From positions 1,612,001-1,676,000 of the forward strand of contig CAMPOT010000001.1 in the NCBI GenBank assembly GCA_946892665.1: a stretch of 64,000 nt of DNA. The letters are read 5' to 3'. The translations under genes and the position numbers were made by a program. This DNA comes from Chryseobacterium sp. Marseille-Q5410. GTDB lineage: Bacteria > Bacteroidota > Bacteroidia > Flavobacteriales > Weeksellaceae. The notes beneath the pieces are model-generated. The model was not told the DNA's origin. It searched no databases and worked only from the letters and a program-made list of their open reading frames with translations. Shown piece by piece: positions 18,293 to 28,519 of this stretch; position 1 is the first letter of the stretch; each line of letters opens with the position of its first letter.

Positions 18293-19354
18293 TTACAAGT
18301 TTTTCATGACATCTACCAAAACCTGAACACTTTCTAGAGGCAAAGCATTATACAAACTTGCGCGGTATCCACCGATACTTCTGTGACCATTCAAACCGCT
18401 GATTCCTGCAGTTTTCCAAGCGTTGTCAAAGGTTTCTTTCTTGGATTCATCTAATAATCTGAAGGAAACATTCATCAGCGAACGATCTTCTTTTTTGCAG
18501 AAAGTTTCGAAGAGCGGATTGCGGTCGATTTCTTCATACAGGAGTTTTGCTTTGGCTTCGTTTCTAGCTTCTGCTGCTGCAATTCCGCCATTGTTTTCTA
18601 AATGTTGCAAGGTGAGAAGTGAGGCATAAACCGGGAAAACAGGAGGTGTATTGTACATGGATTCCTTAGCGATATGCTGAGAATAATCGAGGATTGAAGG
18701 GATATCGCGACCTGATTTTCCTAAAATTTCTTTCTTCACTACAACTAAAGTAACTCCCGCCGGACCCATATTTTTCTGAGCGCCGGCATAGATTAAATCA
18801 AATTGAGAAAAATCCAATTCACGGGAAAAAATATCAGAGCTCATATCACAAACCATCAAAGTATCAACTTTGGGAAAAGTTTTCATCTGGGTTCCGTAAA
18901 TGGTATTATTGGATGTGCAGTGAAAATAATCGTATTCGCTCCCAACGTTGTAATCTTTCGGAACATAGCTGTAATTATCTTCTTTTGATGAACCTACAAC
19001 ATCTACTGAACCGAATTTTTTCGCCTCTTTAATTGCGCCTGCAGCCCAAACTCCGGTATCGAGATAAGCGGCTTTTCCGTTTTCGGATTTCATCAAATTG
19101 AAAGGAACCATCACAAATTGCAAACTCGCTCCACCTCCCAAATACAGCACTTCATAATCATCATTCAGATTCATTAACCGCTTTACAATGGCTCTGGCTT
19201 CATCCATTACCGCTACAAAATCTTTACTTCTGTGGGAAATTTCGAGAAGAGAAAGGCCGATTCCGTTGAAATCCAAAATGGCTTGAGCAGATTTTTCGAA
19301 AACTTCTTGCGGAAGAATACAAGGACCTGCGCTGAAATTGTGTTTTTTATTCAT
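18293..19354 (-). CDS. serC: 3-phosphoserine/phosphohydroxythreonine transaminase
   Basis: PLP enzyme (353 aa) converting 3-phosphohydroxypyruvate to phosphoserine, and acting in PLP synthesis where that route exists. Seen: N-terminal HNFSAGPCILPQEVFE, LLEISHRSKDF, LGGGASLQFVMVPFNL, and the PLP lysine in IYAGAQKNMGPAGVTLVVV. The C-terminal GLNGHRSIGGYRASLYNALP is also diagnostic. It is first gene of the serC-serA-DUF1015 cluster. Confidence 0.96.
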   Translation of the reverse strand: MNKKHNFSAGPCILPQEVFEKSAQAILDFNGIGLSLLEISHRSKDFVAVMDEARAIVKRLMNLNDDYEVLYLGGGASLQFVMVPFNLMKSENGKAAYLDTGVWAAGAIKEAKKFGSVDVVGSSKEDNYSYVPKDYNVGSEYDYFHCTSNNTIYGTQMKTFPKVDTLMVCDMSSDIFSRELDFSQFDLIYAGAQKNMGPAGVTLVVVKKEILGKSGRDIPSILDYSQHIAKESMYNTPPVFPVYASLLTLQHLENNGGIAAAEARNEAKAKLLYEEIDRNPLFETFCKKEDRSLMNVSFRLLDESKKETFDNAWKTAGISGLNGHRSIGGYRASLYNALPLESVQVLVDVMKNL

Positions 19355-19426
19355 TTTTAATTTTTAATTTAAGAGATTTGAAAAGATTACAGCGAACCGC
19401 ATAGATGATTTTTGAGAAAAATATCT

Positions 19427-19452
19427 AAAAAAAAAGCCCACAAAAAGTGAGC
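19427..19452 (-). terminator. Rho-independent terminator after the ferredoxin gene
   Basis: On the minus strand, stem GCTCAC / GTGGGC (one G-U pair) with a T-rich loop, followed by a T run of nine. Confidence 0.65.
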
Positions 19453-19461
19453 GGAAAAGTT

Positions 19462-19812
19462 TTATTCCCCATGCAGGAATGCTTTTTTCTGAAGTAAGCT
19501 TTCTTCTGATTCTACATGTTCATCATCTGGAACACAGCAGTCTACAGGGCAAACTGCAGCACATTGTGGCTCTTCGTGGAAGCCTTTACATTCAGTACAT
19601 TTATCTGCAACGATAAAGTATACATCATCGCTTATGGGTTCTTGAGGAGCGTCTGCATCGATGCTTAAACCAGATTTCAAAACAACTCTTCCTTTTAGCG
19701 CGGTTCCGTCGGAAGCTTTCCAATCTACAGCGCCTTCGTAAATCGCATTATTAGGACATTCCGGTTCACAAGCTCCACAATTGATACATTCATCTGTTAT
19801 TTTGATAGCCAT
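19462..19812 (-). CDS. Ferredoxin, two [4Fe-4S] clusters
   Basis: A 116-aa electron carrier. The first cluster motif is Cys9-x2-Cys12-x2-Cys15-x3-Cys19. The second half carries Cys72, Cys75, Cys84, Cys88 and Cys92/93, with a longer x8 spacing (CTEC to CAAVCPVDCC) as in the Allochromatium-type long ferredoxins. The insert of ~50 residues between clusters is typical of the Bacteroidota form. In related genomes a LuxC-like acyl-CoA reductase lies next to this gene; here the topoisomerase IB gene intervenes. Confidence 0.93.
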   Translation of the reverse strand: MAIKITDECINCGACEPECPNNAIYEGAVDWKASDGTALKGRVVLKSGLSIDADAPQEPISDDVYFIVADKCTECKGFHEEPQCAAVCPVDCCVPDDEHVESEESLLQKKAFLHGE

Positions 19813-19834
19813 TGCTACTTTATTTTAAATTTCC

Positions 19835-19842
19835 ACAAAGAT
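19835..19842 (-). promoter_or_regulatory. -7 promoter element of the ferredoxin gene
   Basis: TATCTTTG on the minus strand, 22 bp before the start codon. No TTG is at the expected distance. The 19843-20037 gap shows nothing else. Confidence 0.4.
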
Positions 19843-20037
19843 AAATAATTTTCTCTGGATTGTCCTGATTTTGGTTCAATTATTGATGCCCAGGAACTAA
19901 TTTTTTTTACGTACTTACACTAAAGTCCTTCAACGACATCCCATGAAGATTTTACTAATCTTTTTGCGCTAAGGGGCGCTGTTAAATAACGCATTCATTG
20001 CAATTTTTTTGAAAAAAAAATTAATTCTCCCGATGAA

Positions 20038-21144
20038 TCATCTTAGTTTTTCGTTTTCTAAAATTCGCATTACTGCTTTTTCCTCTGATATTAATCCGGA
20101 AATTCCATCATTGATTTCTATTTGGTCTAATTCCTCTAAGTATTTTTTGATGGAGTTGTTTTCGTACAAATTTACGATCAGCGGGTGAACATAATATTTT
20201 CTGCAAACAGTTGCTGTATTTCCCAAGTGGGATGCAACATTTTCTAATGCTGTTTTTACTTTTGATTTTACCTCTTTCTCATTTTCAGCCAGACCTATTT
20301 CTTTAAATGCGATAAAAGCATTGACCGTACCGCTCCAAGTTCGGAAGTCTTTTGCTGTAAAATCTTCACCACTAATTTCCTTTATGTATTCATTTACCAT
20401 TCCACTGTCAATGGTATTTCGCTGTTTGTTTTCATCATAATACTGAAAAAGTTCTCTGCCGGGGATCTCTCTACATGCTAGAACTGCTTTTGCAAGTTTC
20501 TTATTTCGCAAACTGATGTCATGATACACTCCTTTTTTTCCTTTAAATGAAAAACTGATTTTTTCGCCTTTAATATCCACATGTTTATCTTTTAGGGTTG
20601 TCAATCCAAAAGAGCCATATAATTTTTCATAAACGTTATTTCCGATCCGGATATTTGTCCTTTCCATTAAACTTACGATTAGTGCTAAAACTTTTCTCTT
20701 TTCTAAATTGCGTAATGCTAAATCTTTTTCTAACTGCAGCCTAATTTTCGGTAAGGCGTTGCCAAACTGCAACATTCTATAAAACTTGGTGTGATTGCGC
20801 AAAGCATTCCAAAGCGGATGATAGCGATATTGCTTCCGTTTCTTTCCATCTATGCCGGTAGCTTGTAAATGACCATTTTCTAATGCACAAATCCAAACAT
20901 TTTCCCAAGCAGGAGGTATTGCCAATTTATTTATTCTCCGAATGGTTTCTTTGTCTTTTATTCTCATTCCATTCTGGTAATAAGCAATTTTATTACGGTA
21001 CATTTTTCTTGTAAACCCATCCATGGACTGGTCAGTCGTATAGACCAGATTCACCGCTTCCGCAGATTTTTCTGGATCTTTCATGATTTTGAGTATCTTT
21101 TTTGGAGATAATTTTTGAATAGGGTCTACTGATGTTTTTTCCAT
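20038..21144 (-). CDS. DNA topoisomerase IB
   Basis: Bacterial poxvirus-like type IB topoisomerase (368 aa) that relaxes supercoils through a 3'-phosphotyrosine intermediate. Seen: N-terminal AIPPAWENVWIC and KKRKQYRYHP, the catalytic Arg in LMERTNIRIGN, the active-site Lys region FKGKKGVYHD, DFRTWSGT with the second Arg, and CRKYYVHP with catalytic Tyr318. It is monocistronic, and the ferredoxin gene follows on the same strand. Type IB enzymes are accessory in bacteria and often acquired by transfer. Confidence 0.92.
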   Translation of the reverse strand: MEKTSVDPIQKLSPKKILKIMKDPEKSAEAVNLVYTTDQSMDGFTRKMYRNKIAYYQNGMRIKDKETIRRINKLAIPPAWENVWICALENGHLQATGIDGKKRKQYRYHPLWNALRNHTKFYRMLQFGNALPKIRLQLEKDLALRNLEKRKVLALIVSLMERTNIRIGNNVYEKLYGSFGLTTLKDKHVDIKGEKISFSFKGKKGVYHDISLRNKKLAKAVLACREIPGRELFQYYDENKQRNTIDSGMVNEYIKEISGEDFTAKDFRTWSGTVNAFIAFKEIGLAENEKEVKSKVKTALENVASHLGNTATVCRKYYVHPLIVNLYENNSIKKYLEELDQIEINDGISGLISEEKAVMRILENEKLR

Positions 21145-21894
21145 GTGAGATAATTTTAAATCGAAATTAATTTCAAAAAAAGGATGGCTAAAAATCGGGA
21201 TGTTTAAATATGATTAATAATGATGGCACGAAAAATTGAATTCAGTCTTGTAATCATTCCGGTTAAAAAATCAATGACAAAAATGCTTACAATTGGTAGG
21301 ATATAATTTCTAGTTATTTATTTAAAGTCTTCAACTGCAAGTTTTTTCAGCATTCCGCGGCAGATGAGTCCGTGGAAATATATAACGCATCAAAAAGTAC
21401 AGAAGCCGTGTTTAAGTACTTGTCTTCACCTCAATTTCCCTTCTTTCACGATGGCAAATCATAAGCCATTTTAAAATCTATTGAATTATTTTTTTTGTAA
21501 AATTTTCGTCCGAATGAACAGATAGTACTAAAGATCTATCATTTTCATTTCTTTTTAAAACTCCAATTCATTTTAATAGTTCATCAATGCGGTTGATTTC
21601 GTTTTAATTTTCTTGCGCATAGAGAATTGTGCTTTATAGTGATTGCTTTATTGAAGGGTAGAGTAGAAGACGTAATTTTTAATTACCGTTGCACCTACTT
21701 GCACTCCGTTCGACAATTAAGTATCTTTGCCATCGCAAAAGATGCACGATCATTCAAAATTTCTTGCGCTGTTGAAATGCCGTATCTGTATGCAACGAAA
21801 ATTAGAAAGAAATAGACGCTTGTTTTTTAGATGATTTTGAATGATTTATCTGACCTGCGCAAAATGATCAAAAATCAGCCAATATTTCCATACC
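21145..21894. other. Non-coding gap with one strong promoter
   Basis: About 750 bp without a convincing gene. A good promoter (TTG 21699-21701, 20-bp spacer, TATCTTTG 21722-21729, plus strand) probably drives the acyl-CoA reductase gene. An ATG at 21742 opens a 29-codon frame (MHDHSKFLALLKCRICMQRK and nine more residues) almost at the predicted transcript start; whether it is translated is unknown. A 62-codon frame at 21627-21815 overlaps the promoter and is judged spurious. Confidence 0.5.
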
Positions 21895-22929
21895 ATGAAT
21901 AAAGAAAAACAAATTTCAGGACTTTGCCAACTGAGCGCATATCTCTTGAGTTTTTTAGATAAAAATCCCGAAAATTATACTGAAGATGATGAAAAAATTT
22001 TATCACTTTTAAGGAAATCGGAAATCGAAAATTCTTGGTTTACCCTGGAAAATCAAAAATTTGCTTTAAGACAATGGGCGAATTTATTGAGGGACGAAAA
22101 ATTAAATCAATGGCTTTCCAATTATCGTACGCCGTTTCATTCTAAAAAAGTAGGATTAATTCTTGCCGGAAATATCCCAATGGTCGGATTTCATGATGTA
22201 ATTTCTGTGGTTCTGAGCAATCATATTCCACTGATTAAATTATCTTCCAAAGACCGACAATTACTGCCTTTTCTACTGAAAAAATGGAATGAATTCGCTG
22301 AAGGAACGGTTCCGTATCAGTTGGTCGAAAAACTTGAAGATTTCGATGCGGTAATTGCCACCGGAAGCAACAATACAGCGAGATATCTTGAATATTATTT
22401 TAAAAATCATTTGAGCATTATCCGCAAAAACAGAACTTCGATCGCGGTTCTGAAAGGCGACGAAACCGAGGCAGAATTGCAACTTTTAGCTGAAGATATT
22501 TTCAGGTATTATGGTTTAGGATGCAGAAACGTGACGCGACTTTTTATCCCTGAAGAGATGAAAGTTGATATTCTTTTTGAAAATTTCTTGAATTTCAAAG
22601 AAGTCATCAACCACCATAAATACGCTAATAACTACGAATACAACCGTGCGGTTTACCTGCTTAATCAAGTGAAATTCTGGGATAATAATTTTGTGATGCT
22701 GAAGGAAGACAATGAATTATTTTCTCCGCTTTCGGTGATTAATTTTTCAAGATATTCCGCGATCGAAGAAGTAGAGCAATTTATTCGTGAAAATGACGAA
22801 AATATTCAGGCAGTTGTTGCAAAACCAGCATTGGGATTGGATTCCATCTCCTTTGGCGAAGCACAGAATCCGGGATTGGAAGTGTATGCTGACAACGTCG
22901 ATACGATGAAATTTTTAGAAGTAATTTAA
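21895..22929 (+). CDS. LuxC-like acyl-CoA reductase
   Basis: A 344-aa protein of the LuxC/acyl-CoA reductase family, predicted to reduce acyl-CoA or acyl-carrier thioesters with NAD(P)H. Seen: KKVGLILAGNIPMVGFHDV (Rossmann region), IATGSNNTARYLEYYF, the catalytic cysteine region YYGLGCRNVTRLFIPE and a C-terminal GEAQNPGLEVYADNVDTM. No luxD, luxE or luciferase is nearby, so bioluminescence is not implied. The aldose-epimerase gene follows after 12 bp. Confidence 0.87.
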   Translation: MNKEKQISGLCQLSAYLLSFLDKNPENYTEDDEKILSLLRKSEIENSWFTLENQKFALRQWANLLRDEKLNQWLSNYRTPFHSKKVGLILAGNIPMVGFHDVISVVLSNHIPLIKLSSKDRQLLPFLLKKWNEFAEGTVPYQLVEKLEDFDAVIATGSNNTARYLEYYFKNHLSIIRKNRTSIAVLKGDETEAELQLLAEDIFRYYGLGCRNVTRLFIPEEMKVDILFENFLNFKEVINHHKYANNYEYNRAVYLLNQVKFWDNNFVMLKEDNELFSPLSVINFSRYSAIEEVEQFIRENDENIQAVVAKPALGLDSISFGEAQNPGLEVYADNVDTMKFLEVI

Positions 22930-22941
22930 AACCAAAATATC

Positions 22942-23793
22942 GTGCGAAATATTACAATAAAGAATGAACTTCTGAAGGCAGAAATCTGCCAAAAAGGAGC
23001 AGAATTGGTTTCGGTTTATAAAGGTCAGGAAAATTTTCTATGGGAAATCGACCGTAATTTTTGGGATAAAACTTCGCCTGTTCTATTTCCGATTGTTGGC
23101 GGATTAAAGGATGGTTCCTATGAATTTAATGGAAGTAAATATCAATTGCCAAGACATGGTTTTGCTAGAGATTATGTTTTTGAGATTACTGAAAAGACGG
23201 AAGAATCTGCTACATTTACTTTAAAACACTATCACCATACGATAGAAATTTATCCATTCGAATTCACTTTAAGTATAAAATATTATCTTATTGAAAATAA
23301 ATTGTTTATTCAATATATCGTAACCAATACTTCAAGCGTTAATATGTATTATTCGATTGGTGCTCATCCAGCTTTTTCGATTGTTGGAAGTTTCGAGGAT
23401 TATAGTTTGGAATTTGATCGAGCAGCTAATTTAACTACTTATAAATTATTCAACAATTTATTTTCCGGCGACACGACTGAAATTGTTTTGGATGACAATA
23501 TTCTTCCTTTGAATTATTCGTTATTCGAGCAGGATGCTATCGTTTTAAAAAACTCAACCACTTCTCATTTAACACTACTTAAAAATATGGGTCCAAAATT
23601 TAAAGTGAGTTTTCCTGATTTTCCATTTCTAGGAATTTGGACCAAGAAAAATGCCCCTTTTATCTGTATCGAACCATGGCTTGGACTCGCAGATTCTCAT
23701 CACGCTTCTGGTAAAATCGAAGAAAAAGAGGGAATACTTTCCTTAAGTTCAGGATCCACTCAATCGCATGAGTGGAATGTAGAATTCTATTAA
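22942..23793 (+). CDS. Aldose 1-epimerase family protein
   Basis: Galactose-mutarotase-like beta-sandwich protein (283 aa), of the LacX/YeaD-like subgroup. Seen: FPIVGGLKDGSYEFNG, LPRHGFARDYVFEI with the conserved Arg-His, YYSIGAHPAFSI with the catalytic His, and a C-terminal FICIEPWLGLADS with the catalytic Glu. It starts at GTG 22942, 12 bp after the reductase stop. The last four bases overlap the convergent DUF4286 gene. The sugar substrate is unknown. Confidence 0.86.
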   Translation: MRNITIKNELLKAEICQKGAELVSVYKGQENFLWEIDRNFWDKTSPVLFPIVGGLKDGSYEFNGSKYQLPRHGFARDYVFEITEKTEESATFTLKHYHHTIEIYPFEFTLSIKYYLIENKLFIQYIVTNTSSVNMYYSIGAHPAFSIVGSFEDYSLEFDRAANLTTYKLFNNLFSGDTTEIVLDDNILPLNYSLFEQDAIVLKNSTTSHLTLLKNMGPKFKVSFPDFPFLGIWTKKNAPFICIEPWLGLADSHHASGKIEEKEGILSLSSGSTQSHEWNVEFY

Positions 23794-24110
23794 TCGAAGT
23801 TTGTTTTTTGTTTCGGATTGAGCAATGTAACAAACACCATTACTTCGTCTCCGAACTGGCCTTGGATTCTTTCGGTGATATTTTGCAGCTCAATCTCAAT
23901 AAATTCTTGGCGTTTCTCGCTGTTATCAAAAATCAATAAAAGATTGGTGTTTTGACCCTCGTTAATCATATCGGTTTCTACATCGGAAAGAATGTATTTT
24001 TCAACATCCATCAGATTTTCGATCATCTCAAAAAGCGTGTTTTGCGTGTAGTGCTCCCATGAAGAATTGATGTTGGTGGTTGAATGAAAAGTAAGACTTA
24101 AAACGCTCAT
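23790..24110 (-). CDS. DUF4286 family protein
   Basis: A 106-aa protein with the ferredoxin-like pattern of DUF4286, a family of unknown function found in Bacteroidota. The N-terminal strand (VLSLTFHSTTNI) is followed by a WEHYTQNTLFEMIENL helix; the middle has a strand LLLIFDNSEKRQEFI and the end has VMVFVTLLNP. It is divergent from gyrA, with a shared 150-bp promoter region. No role can be given. Confidence 0.75.
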   Translation of the reverse strand: MSVLSLTFHSTTNINSSWEHYTQNTLFEMIENLMDVEKYILSDVETDMINEGQNTNLLLIFDNSEKRQEFIEIELQNITERIQGQFGDEVMVFVTLLNPKQKTNFD

Positions 24111-24260
24111 TTTTTTTAACTTTTTTTAAGATTTATTGTTGATAATTCTAGTACAAAAATCGGTAAAATTTTCGTAAATTAGCCCGTTCTTAAATGTAGA
24201 AAAAAAAGAATAATTAGGCGTTTTTATAAATGTTTGATTTTCAATTCATTAAAATAGATT

Positions 24261-26924
24261 ATGCAAAAAGAAGGAGAAAGGTTAATACCTATCAACATTG
24301 TTGATGAAATGAAATCCTCTTATATCGATTATTCGATGTCGGTAATTGTTTCCAGAGCTTTACCCGATGTAAGAGATGGCTTAAAGCCCGTTCACAGAAG
24401 AGTTTTATATGGTATGTACGGATTGGGGGTATTTTCGAATAGGAAATATTTGAAATCGGCAAGAATCGTGGGGGATGTTTTAGGTAAGTACCATCCACAT
24501 GGGGATTCCTCGGTATATGATGCAATGGTGCGTATGGCACAACCGTGGAGTTTGCGTTATCCACAAGTTGATGGACAGGGGAACTTTGGTTCCATGGATG
24601 GGGATCCGCCTGCAGCAATGCGTTACACGGAAGCAAGATTGAAAAAGATTTCCGACGAAATTCTAGCGGATTTGGATAAAGAAACCGTTGATTTCCAAAA
24701 TAACTTCGACGACTCGCTGACAGAGCCAACCGTAATGCCTACAAAAATCCCAAATCTTTTGGTGAATGGTACTTCAGGTATCGCGGTAGGTATGGCGACC
24801 AATATGGCACCTCATAATCTTTCAGAAAGTATCGATGCGATTGTTGCCTATATCGATAATAACGAAATCACCATCGACGAGTTGATGAAACACATCATCG
24901 CTCCCGACTTCCCAACTGGTGGTATTATTTACGGTTACGATGGAGTTCGCGATGCTTTTCATACAGGAAGAGGGCGTATAATTCTTCGTGCTAAAGTAAA
25001 CTTCGAAGAGGTAGGCAACAGAAATGCCATTGTCATTACGGAAATCCCTTATCAGGTGAATAAAGCCGAAATGATTGCAAGAACAGCAGAACTGGTGAAA
25101 GACGATAAAATTCCGGGAATCTATGAAATCCGTGATGAATCTGACCGAAGTGGTTTAAGAATCGTGTACGAATTGAAGAACGATGCAATCCCGAATGTTG
25201 TTCTCAATATGCTTTACAAATATACGTCGTTGCAAACTTCTTTCAGTGTCAATAATATTGCATTGGTAAAAGGAAGACCAGAGCAGTTGAATTTAAAGGA
25301 AATCATTCATCATTTTGTAGATCACCGTCACGAAATCATCATCAGAAGAACCGAATACGAACTCAGAAAAGCCAAAGAAAGAGCGCATATCCTCGAAGGC
25401 TTCATGAAGGTAATCGGAACTCAGGATGATTTGGATACTGCCATTGCCATTATTCGTCACAGTTCGAATCCAGCTGAAGCGAAAGAAGGATTAATGAAAG
25501 AATTTGATCTTTCCGAAATTCAGGCGCAAGCGGTATTGGATTTAAGATTGGCGAGGTTGACAGGAATGGAGCTCGACAAAATCCGTGCGGAATATGAAGA
25601 AATTATGAATTTAATTAGAGATTATGAAGATATTCTGTCCAACGAACCGCGACGTTACCAGATCATTAAGACCGAGTTATTAGAGGTTAAAGAAAAATAC
25701 GGCGACGAGAGACGTTCCGAAATCGATTATTCAGGAGGCGAAATGTCGATTGAAGATCTCATTCCAGATGAAAAAGTAGTTCTTACCATTTCTCACGCTG
25801 GTTATATTAAAAGAACATCTCTATCCGAATATAAAATTCAAAGTAGAGGCGGCGTAGGAAACCGTGCTGCAACAACCAGAGACGAAGATTTCTTAGAGTA
25901 CATCGTGGCGGCGACCAATCACCAATACATGTTGTTTTTTACCGAAAAAGGTAAATGTTTCTGGCTAAGAGTATTTGAAATTCCTGAAGGTTCTAAAACA
26001 GCAAAAGGACGAGCGGTACAAAACTTAATTAACATTGAACCCGATGACAAAATTAAAGCGTACATCCGAACCAATGATTTGAAAGATCTCGATTACATCA
26101 ACCAAATGAATGTAGTGATGATTACCAAGAATGGTACCATCAAAAAAACTTCTCTGGAAGCGTATTCTAGACCAAGAACGAACGGGGTAAATGCCATTGA
26201 AATCCGAGATAATGACCAATTATTAGGAGCAAGATTAACCAATGGAAATTCCGAAATCATGATCGCTACCAAAAACGGAAAATGTATCCGTTTCCCTGAA
26301 GAAAAGGCAAGAGCTGTCGGTAGAGGATCCATTGGAGTTCGCGGAATTTCTTTGGAAGATAATGATGAAGTTATTGGTATGATTGTTGTGAACGATGTGC
26401 AGAATGAAACCGTTTTGGTGGTTTCCGAAAAAGGATACGGTAAACGTACCGCAGTAGAAGATTACCGTGTTACCAACCGTGGCGGAAAAGGGGTTATTAC
26501 CTTAAATATTACCGAAAAAACTGGTAACTTGATCGCCATACAAAACGTAACCGATGATGATGGATTGATGATCATCAATAAATCCGGAGTTGCCATAAGA
26601 ATGGGGATGAATGAAATGCGCGTGATGGGCAGAAATACTCAGGGTGTAAAAGTAATCAACCTTAAAAACAACGATTCTATTGCGGCAATTGCCAAAGTGG
26701 AAATGGATAAAGATGTAGAAGAAGTCGAAGAAACAGAAAATCCGGAAGCTGAACTTCCAGGTGCTGTAAAATCGGTACTTCCTGAATTTAAAGATGCTCC
26801 TCAAACCGGTAATAACGCCATCAGTAACATGGGCGACCCAGAATATCTGAAGAAAATCGAAGAAGAGGAAGCTGTAAACAATAAGAAAATAGAAAATGAA
26901 AATGATTCTGAGGAATCAGAATAG
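24261..26924 (+). CDS. gyrA: DNA gyrase subunit A
   Basis: Breakage-reunion subunit of gyrase (887 aa). The catalytic tyrosine is in [10 protein letters not shown]. The quinolone-resistance region reads [18 protein letters not shown], keeping Ser and Asp at the positions equivalent to Ser83 and Asp87 of E. coli, so no classical resistance substitution is seen. The C-terminal beta-pinwheel carries the gyrase box ([10 protein letters not shown]). An acidic tail rich in Glu/Asn ends the protein. The gene is followed after 28 bp by a TPR gene on the same strand. Confidence 0.96.
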   Translation: MQKEGERLIPINIVDEMKSSYIDYSMSVIVSRALPDVRDGLKPVHRRVLYGMYGLGVFSNRKYLKSARIVGDVLGKYHPHGDSSVYDAMVRMAQPWSLRYPQVDGQGNFGSMDGDPPAAMRYTEARLKKISDEILADLDKETVDFQNNFDDSLTEPTVMPTKIPNLLVNGTSGIAVGMATNMAPHNLSESIDAIVAYIDNNEITIDELMKHIIAPDFPTGGIIYGYDGVRDAFHTGRGRIILRAKVNFEEVGNRNAIVITEIPYQVNKAEMIARTAELVKDDKIPGIYEIRDESDRSGLRIVYELKNDAIPNVVLNMLYKYTSLQTSFSVNNIALVKGRPEQLNLKEIIHHFVDHRHEIIIRRTEYELRKAKERAHILEGFMKVIGTQDDLDTAIAIIRHSSNPAEAKEGLMKEFDLSEIQAQAVLDLRLARLTGMELDKIRAEYEEIMNLIRDYEDILSNEPRRYQIIKTELLEVKEKYGDERRSEIDYSGGEMSIEDLIPDEKVVLTISHAGYIKRTSLSEYKIQSRGGVGNRAATTRDEDFLEYIVAATNHQYMLFFTEKGKCFWLRVFEIPEGSKTAKGRAVQNLINIEPDDKIKAYIRTNDLKDLDYINQMNVVMITKNGTIKKTSLEAYSRPRTNGVNAIEIRDNDQLLGARLTNGNSEIMIATKNGKCIRFPEEKARAVGRGSIGVRGISLEDNDEVIGMIVVNDVQNETVLVVSEKGYGKRTAVEDYRVTNRGGKGVITLNITEKTGNLIAIQNVTDDDGLMIINKSGVAIRMGMNEMRVMGRNTQGVKVINLKNNDSIAAIAKVEMDKDVEEVEETENPEAELPGAVKSVLPEFKDAPQTGNNAISNMGDPEYLKKIEEEEAVNNKKIENENDSEESE

Positions 26925-26952
26925 TACAAACCATTTTTTTAATTTAAATATC

Positions 26953-28341
26953 ATGAAAAAAATATTTTTAAGCATTGCTCTAGTTTCAGCAACCATAGCA
27001 TTTGCACAAAAGAAAGAAATCGCTGCTGCTGTAAAAGCAATTGATGCAGGAGATGCTGCTACTGCCACTGCACAGATCTCAGCAGCCGAGTCGGCAATGG
27101 CAGGCAAAACCCATCTGTTGGAGCCTTCCGTGCTGGAGCAATATTACTATGCCAAAGGTTTAGCACTATTAAAATCCGGTAAAAATGCCGATGGTGCAAC
27201 TTATCTTGCAAAGATGAGCGACTTGGGTAAAGAAAAAATTTACAGCGGAAAAGATGCTTCTAAAAACAAAGTATATTTCGTGGGAAAAGCTGCAGCTGAC
27301 CAATCCGGAATCCAAGGTTTGAAAGAAGAATCGTATACCAATATTTTAACAGGGAAAATTGGTAACACCATCAATCCACTGATCGATGCTGCCAACAAAG
27401 CAGCAATGGACGCGTATAATGCTAAAAACTACGCTGCCGCTGCACCTAAATTTAAAGAAGTTTACGACTTGCTGAAAGCTGGTGGACAAGATAATAAACA
27501 ATACCTTTATTATTCAGGATTAAATTATGCTTTGGCAGACAAAAAATCTGAAGCAATCGCAATGTATAATGACTTGATCGATTCTGGTTACACCGGTGTA
27601 AATACCACGTATACTGCAAAAAACAAAAAAACAGGATCCGTAGATTCTTTAGATAAAACTTCTTGGGATCTGTATAAAAAAATGGGTGCAACTGCGGATT
27701 ACACCGATTTTAAGACTGAAACTTCTCCAAGCATCGAGAAAGAGTTGTATGAAACTAATGCGGCTTTATTGATCGAAGCAGGTAAAACCGATGAAGCTTT
27801 AACATTAATCGAAAAAGGATTGAAAAAATTCCCTTCAAGTGCAAAACTTTCAGAACTTCAGGGAACTGCGTACTACAAATCAGGTAAAACGGATGCTTTT
27901 GTGGCAAACTTAAAAAGTCAGACAGAAAAAAATCCTACCGATGCTAACAATTGGTACAACCTTGGAGTACTTCAAAGTAAAGATCCTGCAACAGTGAATG
28001 ACGCGATCGCATCTTACAAAAAAGCGGTTGAATTGAAACCAAATTTTGCACAAGCTTGGCAAAACCTTACTTATATAACAATGGGAGACGATGCTAAAGC
28101 AATTGAGGAGTACAACGCAGCGAAAAAAGCTGGTAAAACTGATGCTGCCAACAAAATTATCGAAGCTAGAAGAGCTAGATTGGCTTCCGCTTTGCCTTAC
28201 GCCGAAAAATGGTACGAAAATGAGCCAGAAAATATCGATGCGGTGAGTTTGTTGAAAGGTCTTTATTTATCCAATAAAAAGGAAGCTAAATTCCAGGAAT
28301 TTAAAGCAAAAGAAGCTGCAATGAAGGCTGCCGGAAAATAG
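26953..28341 (+). CDS. Secreted tetratricopeptide-repeat protein
   Basis: A 462-aa exported protein with signal peptide MKKIFLSIALVSATIAFAQ. Alanine-rich helical TPR-like repeats fill the chain; the clearest are near residues 250-330 (ALTLIEKGLKKFP) and 335-375 (NNWYNLGVLQSKD, then ASYKKAVELKPNFAQAWQNL). ATG 26953 is chosen since it starts the signal peptide; the frame is open from 26896 inside gyrA. Likely a periplasmic scaffold. It is probably cotranscribed with gyrA and ended by the terminator at 28372. Confidence 0.85.
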   Translation: MKKIFLSIALVSATIAFAQKKEIAAAVKAIDAGDAATATAQISAAESAMAGKTHLLEPSVLEQYYYAKGLALLKSGKNADGATYLAKMSDLGKEKIYSGKDASKNKVYFVGKAAADQSGIQGLKEESYTNILTGKIGNTINPLIDAANKAAMDAYNAKNYAAAAPKFKEVYDLLKAGGQDNKQYLYYSGLNYALADKKSEAIAMYNDLIDSGYTGVNTTYTAKNKKTGSVDSLDKTSWDLYKKMGATADYTDFKTETSPSIEKELYETNAALLIEAGKTDEALTLIEKGLKKFPSSAKLSELQGTAYYKSGKTDAFVANLKSQTEKNPTDANNWYNLGVLQSKDPATVNDAIASYKKAVELKPNFAQAWQNLTYITMGDDAKAIEEYNAAKKAGKTDAANKIIEARRARLASALPYAEKWYENEPENIDAVSLLKGLYLSNKKEAKFQEFKAKEAAMKAAGK

Positions 28342-28371
28342 TCCGTAAAAGTTCTTTATCAATTTAATACC

Positions 28372-28407
28372 AAGTGTGCTGAACTCTGTTTCAGTGCACT
28401 TTTTTTG
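28372..28407 (+). terminator. Rho-independent terminator after the TPR gene
   Basis: Twelve-bp stem AAGTGTGCTGAA / TTCAGTGCACTT (two G-U pairs), loop CTCTGT, then a seven-T run. Confidence 0.85.
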
Positions 28408-28519
28408 TTGGTAGAACCTAATGAAATTCTGATGAATACTTAATTTTATGAAAAAATTAGGTCGTAAAACCATCTTGAATTCTGCTTTTCTTCGTAAATT
28501 CACGCCAAATTTAACGATT

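Noticed and set aside
21627..21815. 62-codon frame in the topoisomerase-reductase gap
   Set aside because: It overlaps an exact promoter and shows no domain or coding character.
21895..22929. Bioluminescence locus based on the LuxC-like gene
   Set aside because: No luxA/B/D/E nearby; the family is common in non-luminous Bacteroidota.
24530..24600. Quinolone-resistance mutation in gyrA
   Set aside because: Ser and Asp at the two classical positions are unchanged.
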